The notes under the pieces: model-generated | What the model was told of the DNA's origin: nothing | What the model saw: the letters and a program-made list of their open reading frames with translations, nothing else | Database searches by the model: none | Source: Anisakis pegreffii | Lineage: Eukaryota; Nematoda; Chromadorea; Rhabditida; Anisakidae | Assembly (NCBI GenBank): GCA_035041965.1 | Contig: JAPYMA010000454.1 | Coordinates: forward strand, 62,001-126,000 | Direction of reading: 5' to 3' | Length of the DNA: 64,000 bases | Part shown: positions 36,261-48,930 of the stretch, one piece after another | How the letters are laid out: every line of letters starts with the position of its first letter | Position numbering within the stretch: position 1 is the stretch's first letter | Translations under genes and position numbers: made by a program

Positions 36261-37424
36261 TCACATAATTTGATGGAATACTCGAAACCCAATCGTGCGC
36301 CCGCATATCAAAAAACATCATAAATCGAGAAACCTAATTAACTATCCACCGAATTCTTCATAGCGATTCTTTAGAGGTCATATTACAATTCCTATGGAAC
36401 TATCTTATTGATAATTCTTAACTCTGATCTCGATTCTTCGCACGAATTAAAAAACTCTTTGCTTTCCATTCATGATCAATTGCCTTTCTTATCGTGAAAT
36501 AAATGAAAATGAAACGACAAAAATAACATCTACTTTTGATTGTCTTGAAATAAATGAAACAAATTTGAATAAGATGCTTTTCATCCACAACGTATCTATT
36601 TTTGAATGAAAGTCCTCAAAACATAATTGGTTACCACAATTCATTTGCTGGAATCATGAATGCATCCGTACACAATGATGAACACTTCAATACCTCCAAA
36701 AAAGGCTGAAACTCCTCAACAATACTTTTCTGCTGAATTAAACAGACTCAATTCAGTTAATAAGCACCTCAAAAAACACCAAACCTAATAAACAATTAAT
36801 ATTTTAAACGTTTATTTTGGCACTGCACAATTACATAACATAGTGTAATCATCACAACCTTTCGAAGCATCAATGCATGGAATTTTATATTTACGAATTA
36901 AGCATTACAATCCGAAAACAAATGGAAGCATAGGAACATGAAAAAACACAAGAAAAAAGGTTTCAGTACAATAAATCAAGAAGTGATATTTAATTTTCAA
37001 TGATTCAATATCAAATCAGCAGATGACATTAAACAGAGAAGAAGCTAATAAAACAATGTGGCTAAACCAACTTCTTGAAATATTTACAACATGAAAATCA
37101 TACACCATTTACACTTCCACACGAGCGCATCGCTTAAGTATTCAAACACTGATAAATGAAAAATAATCAAATTCCCTTCCTCTTCACTGTACTGATAATC
37201 ACACACACTCTACCACCATTACGAGGATAATAAGATGGAAATTATAATGAGTTCTTCTCTTCTAGGCCAAAAAGCAAACGAGCAAATCGTTCGCATTCAA
37301 CCTCGGATACAAAACCAAAATCATTTCCACCCAATTCTGTGTTTGAATAACTTGAAAGTTACAGAAAAAGTTTGCAAAAGGCATTCTTTTCGGTTCATAA
37401 CCAATCGCATTCAAGCGACAAGCA
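36261..37424. other. Intergenic between COQ10 and the zinc-finger gene
   Basis: AT-rich; holds the COQ10 promoter side and the 3' flank of the zinc-finger gene, both on the - strand. A 169-codon + frame starting at 37235 runs into the zinc-finger gene's last exon and is its antisense shadow. Confidence 0.6.
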
Positions 37425-39399
37425 TCAATCATATTCATCCTCATCGACCACTACCGGTAAATCAACGAAATAAGCTCCATAATTTTCACCAATCGATGAC
37501 TGATAATAATGATCGTTTGCGTACAAATCGAACGGTTTCACATTTAATGGATTACAATCCGAATCCAGTCCCATCGTCGTTCCACCTTCCACAAATCGAT
37601 CATATCCCGATGTTCCAGCATCTTTTTGAGGTATCAAACGACGTTCTGCATACGCATCCGTTTTCCGATGAACCTCTTTCAGGCGAAGTCGCTCAGCAGC
37701 CGGAGCACCTGAATGCAAATTCATCCTATCAGCATCAAATCTAGCAAAATCTCCTTGACAAACTAGTCGACTGAAACAGCAAATCTAATTGGAACAATTC
37801 GTATTCAACACAAACAATTAAGACGAATCATCGAGTGAATTCAACTGACCCGGTGCAATAATCGATCCACGCTGCTCAATGCACTCAGCATTATGCCTTT
37901 CGGCAATCAAACGATGCTTAGTTGTTAAATGAGCATTTTTGCCCTGGAAATAAATTAGATTCGGCTGATACAAACCACATCCGAATGAAGCATCAATCTT
38001 ATCACTAACAACTGTCCATAATGTCAATGACTCATTAACGGCAATCATGCAAAAAATCTATTCGAACACCGAATTCAACAAACCCAAGCGAACAAATGAC
38101 TGAACTAAGATGAAATATTTCAATCGAAGTCATAAAATGAATAAAAACCTTCGCAGTGAACATTTGATATCCGCACAGATAACAGATCGTATTTCGCGAA
38201 TGTGATACGCTAACATCTTGATGTGCGTAACTCATATGCCATGCCAACACTTGCAGTGAATCAAACGAACGTCCACATAATGGTACACAACAACAAAGTG
38301 CGTTCAAGTCACAGTCTTTCCTGAAATGAATGAACAGTCAAAAATTATTCCAGAAATCACTTCACCTCATGAATTGATCATGAATCAGCTTTAATTACGT
38401 TCAGATAAATTTTTTTAAAGGATATCAACGATCTGATAATTTTCTGCACATGTTTTGTTACCTATAAATAAATACGAATGAAACTGGAAAAACTCCCTAT
38501 CACCAATCAATAATCAAATTGGAAAACAATGCGAATAATTTGCGAGCAATGACCTTGTCGAAAGACGTTTACGAACCGAAGAGTCTGACTGCTGCGTTGC
38601 AGATACCTTACGTGTAGAAACCTGCAAAATTAATTTCACACTGAATATATCTAACTGAATCAACTGGCTCTGATGAGGCTGGAAAACGGTAATCATACTG
38701 CCGAAAACAACGGAAAAGTCACAGCCATAACATATGCATCATGAAGACAGTAACGAGATCAATTACAATTATAGCAGTAATAATAATAATACAAATGAAA
38801 TATAACAATGACCATTACTTTCATGATCGCAGTCAAACGACCAATAAAAAAGATGATAAACACCAAAAAATAAGAGCAAAATTTCGGTTAAAAACTCACA
38901 AGTGATTCGAAACGACCAGACATTTTACTGACAAGTTGTTTGACGTACGCATCACCTCTGGGATCCGGTTGTTGCCTTAAAGACGGCATATTCAATCGTG
39001 TAAGATGCTCATCAGCCGACGATGAGGCTGCTGGCACCACTGGGGCGGAATCAGTTTGTAGCATCTGATGAGTTCGCTTACGATGACCACTTCGAAGGAT
39101 CGATGGACGTACGCTTGCTACAGGTCGTTCAACTAGAACACAAATTGAATTGACGATAGATTAGTCACATCAGTATTACTAGCAACCTGTTCCACATAAC
39201 ACAAATAAGCAGAGTCTAAAAAAATCAGGGACATGCCTCGTTTCAGTTGCTGATAGGTAACCGGAGATGAAACAGATGCTACATCACTTGGTACACATTG
39301 AGATCCACATTGTTGCATTGGACGTTTCACCGGAGGTATACCGCCTCCTGTTGGATCGTCATCACGATACATAATCGCCTCAAAATTCAGCCTGTTCAC
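37425..39399 (-). CDS. Zinc-finger protein, unrecognised family
   Basis: Exons, reading leftward: 39399-39180, 39132-38900, 38621-38554, 38320-38149, 37943-37850, 37708-37425; phases agree; 356 aa. The first intron would be only 47 bp with a weak donor, so the end of exon 1 is the least certain point. About residues 75-175 are Ser/Arg-rich and probably disordered. A zinc-finger block follows: CCVPLCGRSFDSLQVLAWHM then SYAHQ (CX4C...HX4H), then CYLCGYQMF with GKNAHLTTKHR (CX2C...HX4H). The C-terminal 95 residues are charged with an acidic end (VVVDEDEYD). Probably a nuclear nucleic-acid-binding protein; the target is unknown. ATG lies in a region without a clear acceptor. Confidence 0.75.
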
Positions 39400-40497
39400 T
39401 GACGTAACCAGTAATTGATAAATGGTGGTTGAACTACAATGAAATTTGATGAAACGGGACTATCTTTTTAAAAAATCGATCCACTTTAGTGCAATACACG
39501 CAATCACACTAGAATGCGCAGTGGCGCCCGTTCAGATACGCGAACAAAACATTTCCGTGAAATCACATCCCACAATGGATATCTTATCTCATCTCAAACA
39601 TTCACATTTCACTTCCAGAATAGAACCGATTGCTAATAATCCTGGCAATAAATATTCTTAGAATGTTTTATCGGGTTTCTTCTTCATTTTTTAATGCTCT
39701 CAGTTCGCAGAATTGTCATTAAATAATTGACATCTTAATGAATAAATGAATTCCGGCGAAAGTTTTATCCACTTTCATCCATCCATCCATTTTATCCGTT
39801 TATCCACCGTCAAGGTGCGCGCATTTGGCATACTGACAGTTCGCCAAATAGTACGCAGTGACAGTTCGCCAAGTGAGGGAACTCGGGTTTTCATTTGATA
39901 TACGTTCAGGAATGTGAATTTCTTACCCATTTAACGGGAATGAATTCGGGTGATTCATATACTACCTTGTAGCACAGATCCAGAAGAATGGTACATGATG
40001 CACAGATCTGATAGCAATCAACATAACTTCGAGATTGTCGATCTTGCTTTAAGTGCAAAAGTTCAGGAAATAATTTGAATTGTTACCCACCTGAAAGGGA
40101 AAATTTGCAATCACGATAAACACAATAGCCGAGATTGATTACTACAGAAATCCCCTTTAAACGCCGACGCCAATTGTTATGTTACGAGGGTTACGCCGCC
40201 TGGCGTGACAAATGGTGACGCTCAATAGTCACAATCGGTTGTTTACTGGAGGAATTGAAACTCTGTCCAGGTCAAAAGAAAAAATTAGGAAGAAAGAAGG
40301 AATATTTCGCCTTGATGATACGGCGGAATTTCCGTCACAAGTTTGTGTTGCTTGCAACACCATCCAGTGCCTGAAATCAATTTAAAAAAGAACCTTCATT
40401 TGAAAGCTAATTAATTGGTCACAGCTTGACTTGTGGTTTCATCTCATCATTGGCGCAATTCAACACTCCAAATCTTGTCCTGCTGAATATTCCCATT
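39400..40497. other. Intergenic
   Basis: No coding region is supported. CCAT repeats occur at about 39775-39795, and a 25-bp-spaced direct repeat TGACAGTTCGCCAA lies at 39834 and 39859. Confidence 0.5.
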
Positions 40498-40952
40498 TCT
40501 AAATGAAAATGCACACTGAGGACGCCACATTCATTCGAATTAATCAACGTGATGAAATCAGCGCTACTTCACAAGAAGCAACAAGAAACCTCTACATTCA
40601 GAAAAAAAATTTGTTGAGCCATTACTCTTAAATGAGGAGATAGAGTAACATTCTTAATATTATGCGCTTTTCCACATTAAAACCTACCGTACTCTCAAGC
40701 TTGCTCAGCAACACATTTCACTCTCATCATCTTTTCTAAATGACAATGCACACTGAGGACGCCACATTCATTCGAATTAATCAACGTGATGAAATCAGCT
40801 CTACTTCACAAGAAGCAACAAGAAACCTCTACATTCAGAAAAAAAATTTGTTGAGCCATTACTCTTAAATGAGGAGATAGAGTAACATTCTTAATATTAT
40901 GCGCTTTTCCACATTAAAACCTACCGTACTCTCAAGCTTGCTCAGCAACACA
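40498..40952. repeat. 237-bp tandem duplication related to the 404-bp satellite
   Basis: Two nearly identical copies start with TAAATGA.AATGCACACTGAG at 40498 and 40735. Each shares with the neighbouring satellite the modules AAACCTACCGTACTCTCAAG, CTTGCTCAGCAACACA and TGAGGAGATAG, so it is a divergent member of the same family. Confidence 0.9.
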
Positions 40953-41028
40953 TAAACTATTGTGCGCGATTCGATCGAGCAGAATCTCTTCAATCAGAAA
41001 AACACATATTCTGTCGGGCGATTTCGCT

Positions 41029-41041
41029 TAGTTGAGGAGAT
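41029..41041. repeat. Left target-site duplication of the RTE insertion
   Basis: TAGTTGAGGAGAT, identical to 41569-41581 and part of the satellite unit. It marks the insertion site. Confidence 0.75.
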
Positions 41042-41568
41042 TACCTTGCGATTACCTTGCGACCTGTCTTCGCTCTCTATGTGGGCGCAGGTCTACCGAT
41101 CCCCATATTACTCTTTGTTGAGCAGACCTTTGCCATTTTTGTCCAAACATTTTGACAAGTGGTTCATCCCATCTCATTCGTGGTCTGCCTAAGGGCCTCT
41201 TCACTCCTCTTGGAATCCACTGTGTTATTCGACTAGTCCAACGGTTATCATTCATTCTCGCTATGTGCCCAGCCCATCTTCTTTTGCTGATATACATTTC
41301 ATTTACTATGTCTTTCACTTTGGTCATCGAACGTAGTTCCTCATTTTTTATCTTGTCTTTCCGTGAAACGTTACACATCCGTCTTTCCATTGCTCTTTCT
41401 GTTATAGCAAATTTTTCTTCTGCAACTTTTGTGGTTGCCCACGTTTCGCTTGCATATAACATGGCCGGAAGGATTGATGAGTTAAATATATTTCTTCTGA
41501 TTCTTATTGGCAGGGTTTGATCTGTCAGTACCGTTCGATATTTTCCAAATGCTATCCAACCAGCTCTC
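41042..41568 (-). mobile_element. 5'-truncated RTE-type non-LTR retrotransposon fragment
   Basis: On the - strand an open frame (41462-41052) reads YASETWATTKVAEEKF, then RAMERRMCNVSRKDKIKNEE, RWAGHIARMNDNRW, and KRPLGRPRMRWDEPLVK. This is the C-terminal part of the reverse transcriptase of RTE-clade elements. The 3' end (left side) has a duplicated ATTACCTTGCG motif, like the short tandem tails of RTE elements. It sits in a satellite unit between 13-bp direct repeats (41029-41041 and 41569-41581). Only about 530 bp remain, so it cannot move by itself. Confidence 0.9.
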
Positions 41569-41581
41569 TAGTTGAGGAGAT
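41569..41581. repeat. Right target-site duplication of the RTE insertion
   Basis: TAGTTGAGGAGAT, identical to 41029-41041; the satellite sequence resumes here. Confidence 0.75.
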
Positions 41582-44500
41582 ATAGCTATTTAATTAAAGC
41601 CATCTCAACTAGCGCTGAGGTGCTCATTGATATGCATTTGATCACTATAGATCAATAGATTTTATGCATTACTATAGAAATATAGGTTTGATACATTCAA
41701 ACCTACCGTCTTCTCAAGTTTGCCCTGAAACATATTAATGTTTCTACATGATTCAATTGAGCAGAATCTTGGCTTTCTAAAAATGAAAATTTTGCCGAGA
41801 AATTCTGCCTCCACGAGGAGATATAGTTATTTTCCTGATGCAATAGGGGTTAGCACATCCAAACCTACTGTACTCTCAGCTTTGACCAGTAACATATCAC
41901 TTTCTTCACACAGGTCAATCGAGCAGAATCTCTTCAATCAGAAAAATATATATTTTGTCGGGCGATTTCGCTTAGTTGAGGAGATATAGCTATTTAATTA
42001 AAGCCATCTCAACTAGCACTGAGGTGCTCATTGATATGCATTTGATCACTATAGATCAATAGATTTTATACATTACTATAGAAATATAGGTTTCATACAT
42101 TCAAACCTACCGTCTTCTCAAGTTTGCCCTGAAACATATTAATGTTTCTACATGATTCAATTGAGCAGAATCTTGGCTTTCTAAAAATGAAAATTTTGCC
42201 GAGAAATTCTGCCTCCACGAGGAGATATAGTTATTTTCCTGATGCAATAGGGGTTAGCACATCCAAACCTACTGTACTCTCAGCTTTGACCAGTAACATA
42301 TCACTTTCTTCACACAGATCGATCGAGCAGAATCTCTTCAATCAGAAAAATATATATTTTGTCGGGCGATTTCGCTTAGTTGAGGAGATATAGCTATTTA
42401 ATTAAAGCCATCTCAACTAGCACTGAGGTGCTCATTGATATGCATTTGATCACTATAGATCAATAGATTTTATACATTACTAAAGAAATATAGGTTTCAT
42501 ACATTCAAACCTACCGTCTTCTCAAGTTTGCCCTGAAACATATTAATGTTTCTACATGATTCAATTGAGCAGAATCTTGGCTTTCTAAAAATGAAAATTT
42601 TGCCGAGAAATTCTGCCTCCACGAGGAGATATAGTTATTTTCCTGATGCAATAGGGGTTAGCACATCCAAACCTACTGTACTCTCAGCTTTGACCAGCAA
42701 CATATCACTTTCTTCACACAAATCGATCGAGCAGAATCTCTTCAATCAGAAAAATATATATTTTGTCGGGCGATTTCGCCTAGTTGAGGAGATATAGCTA
42801 TTTAATTAAAGCCATCTCAACTAGCACTGAGGTGCTCATTGATATGCATTTGATCACTATAGATCAATAGATTTTATACATTACTATAGAAATATAGGTT
42901 TCATACATTCAAACCTACCGTCTTCTCAAGTTTGCCCTGAAACATATTAATGTTTCTACATGATTCAATTGAGCAGAATCTTGGCTTTCTAAAAATGAAA
43001 ATTTTGCCGAGAAATTCTGCCTCCACGAGGAGATATAGTTATTTTCCTGATGCAATAGGGGTTAGCACATCCAAACCTACTGTACTCTCAGCTTTGACCA
43101 GTAACATATCACTTTCTTCACACAGATCGATCGACCAGAATCTCTTCAATCAGAAAAATATATATTTTGTCGGGCGATTTCGCCTAGTTGAGGAGATATA
43201 GCTATTTAATTAAAGCCATCTCAACTAGCACTGAGGTGCTCATTGATATGCATTTCATCACTATAGATCAATAGATTTTATGCATTACTATAGAAATATA
43301 GGTTTGATACATTCAAGCCTACCGTCTTCTCAAGTTTGCCCTGAAACATATTAATGTTTCTACACGATTCAATTGAGCAGAATCTTGGCTTTCTAAAAAT
43401 GAAAATTTTGCCGAGAAATTCTGCCTCCACGAGGAGATATAGTTATTTTCCTGATGCAATAGGGGTTAGCACATCCAAACCTACTGTACTCTCAGCTTTG
43501 ACCAGTAACATATCACTTTCTTCACACAAATCGATCGAGCAGAATCTCTTCAATCAGAAAAATATATATTTTGTCGGGCGATTTCGCTTAGTTGAGGAGA
43601 TATAGCTATTTAATTAAAGCCATCTCAACTAGCGCTGAGGTGCTCATTGATATGCATTTGATCACTATAGATCAATAGATTTTATGCATTACTATAGAAA
43701 TATAGGTTTGATACATTCAAACCTACCGTCTTCTCAAGTTTGCCCTGAAACATATTAATGTTTCTACACGATTCAATTGAGCAGAATCTTGGCTTTCTAA
43801 AAATGAAAATTTTGCCGAGAAATTCTGCCTCCACGAGGAGATATAGTTATTTTCCTGATGCAATAGGGGTTAGCACATCCAAACCTACTGTACTCTCAGC
43901 TTTGACCAGTAACATATCACTTTCTTCACACAAATCGATCGAGCAGAATCTCTTCAATCAGAAAAATATATATTTTGTCGGGCGATTTCGCTTAGTTGAG
44001 GAGATATAGCTATTTAATTAAAGCCATCTCAACTAGCGCTGAGGTGCTCATTGATATGCATTTGATCACTATAGATCAATAGATTTTATACATTACTATA
44101 GAAATATAGGTTTCATACATTCAAACCTACCGTCTTCTCAAGTTTGCCCTGAAACATATTAATGTTTCTACATGATTCAATTGAGCAGAATCTTGGCTTT
44201 CTAAAAATGAAAATTTTGCCGAGAAATTCTGCCTCCACGAGGAGATATAGTTATTTTCCTGATGCAATAGGGGTTAGCACATCCAAACCTACTGTACTCT
44301 CAGCTTTGACCAGTAACATATCACTTTCTTCACACAGATCGATCGAGCAGAATCTCTTCAATCAGAAAAATATATATTTTGTCGGGCGATTTCGCTTAGT
44401 TGAGGAGATATAGCTATTTAATTAAAGCCATCTCAACTAGCACTGAGGTGCTCATTGATATGCATTTGATCACTATAGATCAATAGATTTTATACATTAC

Positions 44501-45660
44501 TATAGAAATATAGGTTTCATACATTCAAACCTACCGTCTTCTCAAGTTTGCCCTGAAACATATTAATGTTTCTACATGATTCAATTGAGCAGAATCTTGG
44601 CTTTCTAAAAATGAAAATTTTGCCGAGAAATTCTGCCTCCACGAGGAGATATAGTTATTTTCCTGATGCAATAGGGGTTAGCACATCCAAACCTACTGTA
44701 CTCTCAGCTTTGACCAGTAACATATCACTTTCTTCACACAGATCGATCGACCAGAATCTCTTCAATCAGAAAAATATATATTTTGTCGGGCGATTTCGCT
44801 TAGTTGAGGAGATATAGCTATTTAATTAAAGCCATCTCAACTAGCACTGAGGTGCTCATTGATATGCATTTGATCACTATAGATCAATAGATTTTATACA
44901 TTACTATAGAAATATAGGTTTCATACATTCAAACCTACCGTCTTCTCAAGTTTGCCCTGAAACATATTAATGTTTCTACATGATTCAATTGAGCAGAATC
45001 TTGGCTTTCTAAAAATGAAAATTTTGCCGAGAAATTCTGCCTCCACGAGGAGATATAGTTATTTTCCTGATGCAATAGGGGTTAGCACATCCAAACCTAC
45101 TGTACTCTCAGCTTTGACCAGTAACATATCACTTTCTTCACACAGATCGATCGAGCAGAATCTCTTCAATCAGAAAAATATATATTTTGTCGGGCGATTT
45201 CGCTTAGTTGAGGAGATATAGATATCTAATTAAAGCCATCTCAACTAGCACTGAGGTGCTCATTGATATGCATTTGATCACTATAGATCAATAGATTTTA
45301 TACATTACTATAGAAATATAGGTTTCATACATTCAAACCTACCGTCTTCTCAAGTTTGCCCTGAAACATATTAATGTTTCTACACGATTCAATTGAGCAG
45401 AATCTTGGCTTTCTAAAAATGAAAATTTTGCCGAGAAATTCTGCCTCCACGAGGAGATATAGTTATTTTCCTGATGCAATAGGGGTTAGCACATCCAAAC
45501 CTACTGTACTCTCAGCTTTGACCAGTAACATATCACTTTCTTCACACAAATCGATCGAGCAGAATCTCTTCAATCAGAAAAATATATATTTTGTCGAGCG
45601 ATTTCGCTTAGTTGAAGTGATATGGCTATTTAATTAACGGTATCTCAACTTGTGCAATGA

Positions 45661-46369
45661 CACTAATTGCTATCTTATACAATGATCGCTCTCTATGTGT
45701 CAATTTACACGTTGGTATCGGATTATCGCGGTTGCCATCTTCAGGACCACCGTCTGCTCCGGTTCGCCCAGAAAGACATGAATTTCTTTATACCGTCCGA
45801 TCCAGCGGAACGTGTTCGTTCAGAAAAACATAATTTTCTTGAGTATTTCCTCTTATTTTAGGAGATCTAGCTGTCTTTTATGAACGCTATTTTATGAATG
45901 CTATAGGGTCATAGCCTTCAATCCTAAGTTACTTCCAACTTTGCCTAAACTCACAAGTTCTATTCAAGGTCGACTTCAGGGGGTTTCCTCGTTTCAGAAT
46001 CTTATGCATGTTGTCGAGCGATTTTGCATACTTCCATTATATTAGCATATTAAACTTGCAACACTATAGCTTCTGCAAAGAGGTTTCTATTTGGTGAAAT
46101 TTAAACAACTTTGGATATTTGCTGTGTGAAAACAGTTTGCTAGTGGTCAGAGATATATTTCAGGTCAGAAAACGTTTTTTGTAAAGAAAACCCTTTGCTT
46201 AAAAATTTGCACATCAAGTAATCACTTCGTGAACAGATATAATGTTGAATCATCAAAATTATCTTATTCTCAACTGCACATCATTCTAGAGAACTTCATT
46301 CGAATTTTCTTAGTTGCATGAATTTTGCATTTTCATTGGAGGAATTTGCATATTTTGGTGTTATAAAAG
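45661..46369. repeat. Decayed edge of the satellite
   Basis: Recognisable but diverged satellite modules (CAGAAAAACATAATTTTCTT, AGGAGATCTAGCTG, CCTTCAATCCTAAG, TTTGCCTAAAC) fade out by about 46020. The remaining 350 bases carry nothing clear; a first exon with signal peptide for the next gene was sought and not found. Confidence 0.6.
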
Positions 46370-48246
46370 GAGTTGATCGACGAGTATGGACCATTGTCGA
46401 CTATTGGTAGAGTTGGAACGAGTATGCCGAATCCGCCAGCGAAGGAAGATACTTGGGCGTTCGGACCGATCGGGTCACCTTTCCCGGAGAATCCGGTGAA
46501 GGCATTGGGTCAGCAGAATATGTACGTAGCGTTGTGGTACAAGAATGGGAAGCCAATGCATGGACGCGCCTGGAATAACGGTGGAGTTATCGAGTGCTCG
46601 TTTCCTTATAACAAATCCGAATTGACCGGTATCAAGGACCTTGGTGGACAGATTCAGGTTGATTCCTGGAATATTCTGATTGTTCAGTTATTGTTACTCT
46701 TGCCGACATTATGCTCATCTTAAATTTTGTTGTTTTCATTGTAGTGATCATCGCTGTCGTATCAAGTGTGACGAGCAAGCATTTAAGGTACTCCAATACA
46801 AGGGTAACCATCTATCACTTGGCTATTGGTACAATTGGATCAAGTATTCTGATCGCTTTGATGTGATGGACAAGGGTGCAGAAATGTTGAAGTGTGGAGA
46901 TTCATTCCCAATTCTTTGGACTGATCGACCTGGTGGTGCACTCTTGGGCTATGTCGATAATAAGACTGAAATCGGTCGGTGAGATGACGGTATTCATCTA
47001 CACCATGCACTATAACCTTGTCACTGATTCAGCTATTATTTGTTTACACATTATTCACCTATTCTCCTATCGTTTCAATGAGCGTTCTGATGCGGAAATG
47101 TATGAAAGTCATCTGCATTCAGGTTCACCTCTAATAAAACTGTATCAGCAAAGAGATTTTAAAATGAATATTATATGAAGTATATCAGTTGAGCAACTAA
47201 TTTGTTACTTTTAGTGGAACTAATGAATATAATATGTGAACTGTTATTGAACCGTTGTTCATTACAGCACGCTTTTCGCATGATGGCAAAGTTGAAGAAG
47301 TATCTGGAACACCACTTTCGAATATGATGATCATTGTGCGAGAGCTGAAAGGAGGACCACCATACTGTGAGTGTACCGAATGCAAGAAAGAGCCACCGAA
47401 ACCGATCGTTCGTGTCACTCTCAACGAATGGGCTGATTTCCGCTATGGTGACAATTGGCCAGAGAGTGGAACGCCGGTTAAGGCGCTTGGGAGGTATACT
47501 CATGGACTTAATCTTACTGTTTGATGAGTATTTCATAGTTGAATGAAAAATGAGACGCACATTTGAGACAGATCCATCATTTTTCGATCACCTTAGTTCG
47601 TACTGAACGTAAAGAAATTAATGATCATTCAGATCACTGAACACGTATCCGGATGAAAATCCAGATCAGTATGTGGCACTGTGGTATCAGTCGGGTGAAC
47701 CCGTGATGGGTCGTATTTGGAATGATGGTGGTAAGATTAAAGCGTGTTTCGGATGGGGTGGACATGAGTATCGCGAGAGGATCGGTTCAATTCAGGTCCT
47801 TTATGAGTTACCGGAGGCTATCCGAGGTTTTGATTACGCCTGGAAACCATTCACGGAGGCAGCGAGTTTCGGCGAAAAGGAATGGATACCGGTGCATGTG
47901 GATCATCACAAGGGTAATATCACACCAGCCGTGCTTATGATCGATGGAAAGGAAATTCTTGGAAAGGTTCGTGTCATTTGCGCATCATTTACTGAATTTT
48001 ATGCAATTTATTGTGCGTAATGTCATGATGATCTGTTAAGGTTTCGTTATTGCAATCACAGAATGTGCATCTATTTCATGTGCTTAGTTTCATTATTGCG
48101 AATGTCGAGTGAAATTTCAGGCTGATATTAGAAATGAACGTGCGACTGTTGGCTACGGAGGCACCGAGAAGGTGTTCGTCGGCCCAGCGGTACACACCTG
48201 CGTGGTACTTTGTAGAAAAGCAAAGCCTGGTTGTACCATCGACTAA
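46370..48246 (+). CDS. Two-module DM9-like protein (5' end missing)
   Basis: Exons 46370-46686, 46745-46974, 47268-47493, 47633-47966, 48121-48246; internal phases agree; 410 residues from GAG 46370. Two homologous modules of about 200 residues each start with [19 protein letters not shown] and [19 protein letters not shown], continue [11 protein letters not shown] / [11 protein letters not shown], have a shared GxIQV strand, and end with a variable-metal-like Cys tail. The second module's end ([17 protein letters not shown]...VGYGG) resembles DM9/DUF3421 repeats; this link is tentative. The second half of module 1 has [13 protein letters not shown]. No signal peptide or ATG is visible; the true first exon may lie inside or beyond the satellite to the left. 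AATAAA lies at 48289-48294. Function unknown. Confidence 0.75.
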
Positions 48247-48288
48247 AGTGATCATTTCATGTTATCACAATCACTCTGTATTGTTCAA

Positions 48289-48294
48289 AATAAA
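48289..48294 (+). terminator. AATAAA polyadenylation signal of the DM9-like gene
   Basis: AATAAA 43 bases after the stop codon, in the expected sense and position. Confidence 0.6.
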
Positions 48295-48853
48295 CGATCT
48301 GTTAAAATAAATTTGAAATTCAATAGCTTTGTTGAATAGAGAATAAAGTTTTTTCAGATAAAACGTTCTGAAGTGTTTTTCAAAATAAATGTGTTCTAGC
48401 AAATGCTTGTTCAAGGGAAAAGTCGATTCCCTTGTTTTCTTCTTGATTTGAGCATTGCCTTCTTTTGGCTTCATCCAGTTAGTCAGTGAGGTATCCGCAA
48501 GCAATTTCTTTGTTGAAATTGATTTTTGTTAGACAATTGATGATGTATGAAGTATTGAGAAACATATTGAGTTAATATAAGTCAATTTTAATTTCATAAA
48601 CCATCACGAGTCAATTCAATTGAATAGATATAACTTTTATCAACTACAATAAAAAACCAATGAGTATCATACGTATGAAAACATGCCAGTATTAAATTCC
48701 TTCAATTTCATAATTACATAATAATTTCAGTCACATTCAGTAAAACAGACAAAATGAAACTTAGTAAACATTTCGACAATATCACAATAAACACAATCAA
48801 ATATCATGAAAAACAGCAAAAACTAACGAAAACTTTGATTGAATTTATAATAC

Positions 48854-48930
48854 ATTATTGATGAGTGGTATTGTATTCACTCGCGTTTTTAAACACAACA
48901 CGAGTGAATATAATACCGCACATCAATAAT
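48854..48930. ncRNA. 77-nt hairpin, miRNA-precursor-like
   Basis: Arms 48854-48883 and 48901-48930 pair over 30 bases with one mismatch (A/A) and two G-U pairs; the loop is 17 bases. The arms include GGTATTGTATTCACTCG and its partner. Length, near-complete pairing and loop size all fit a nematode pre-miRNA, and it stands alone in intergenic DNA. No miRNA family is recognised. A short inverted-repeat transposon is the alternative. Confidence 0.5.

Larger units (their letters stand above)
40953..45660. repeat. 404-bp satellite array, ten full units
   Basis: Ten units step by exactly 404 bp; a landmark MFLHDS-coding ATG occurs at 41738, 42142, 42546 and so on to 45374. Copies differ by only a few bases each. 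Each unit is itself two related sub-units: GAGCAGAATCT recurs 162 bp later within the unit, each time followed by a ..GAGGAGATATAG block, and a ~240-bp remainder completes the period. A partial unit to the left (40953-41041) is interrupted by a retrotransposon piece. Each unit has an 83-codon open frame, but 404 is not a multiple of three, so frames do not join. Degenerate units continue to about 46020. Confidence 0.97.

Noticed and set aside
37235..37744. 169-codon + strand open frame
   Set aside because: It lies antisense to the last exon of the zinc-finger gene, which has proper splice sites and phase.
40953..45660. CRISPR-like array
   Set aside because: The repeats are long adjoining satellite units with no unique spacers, in a eukaryotic genome.
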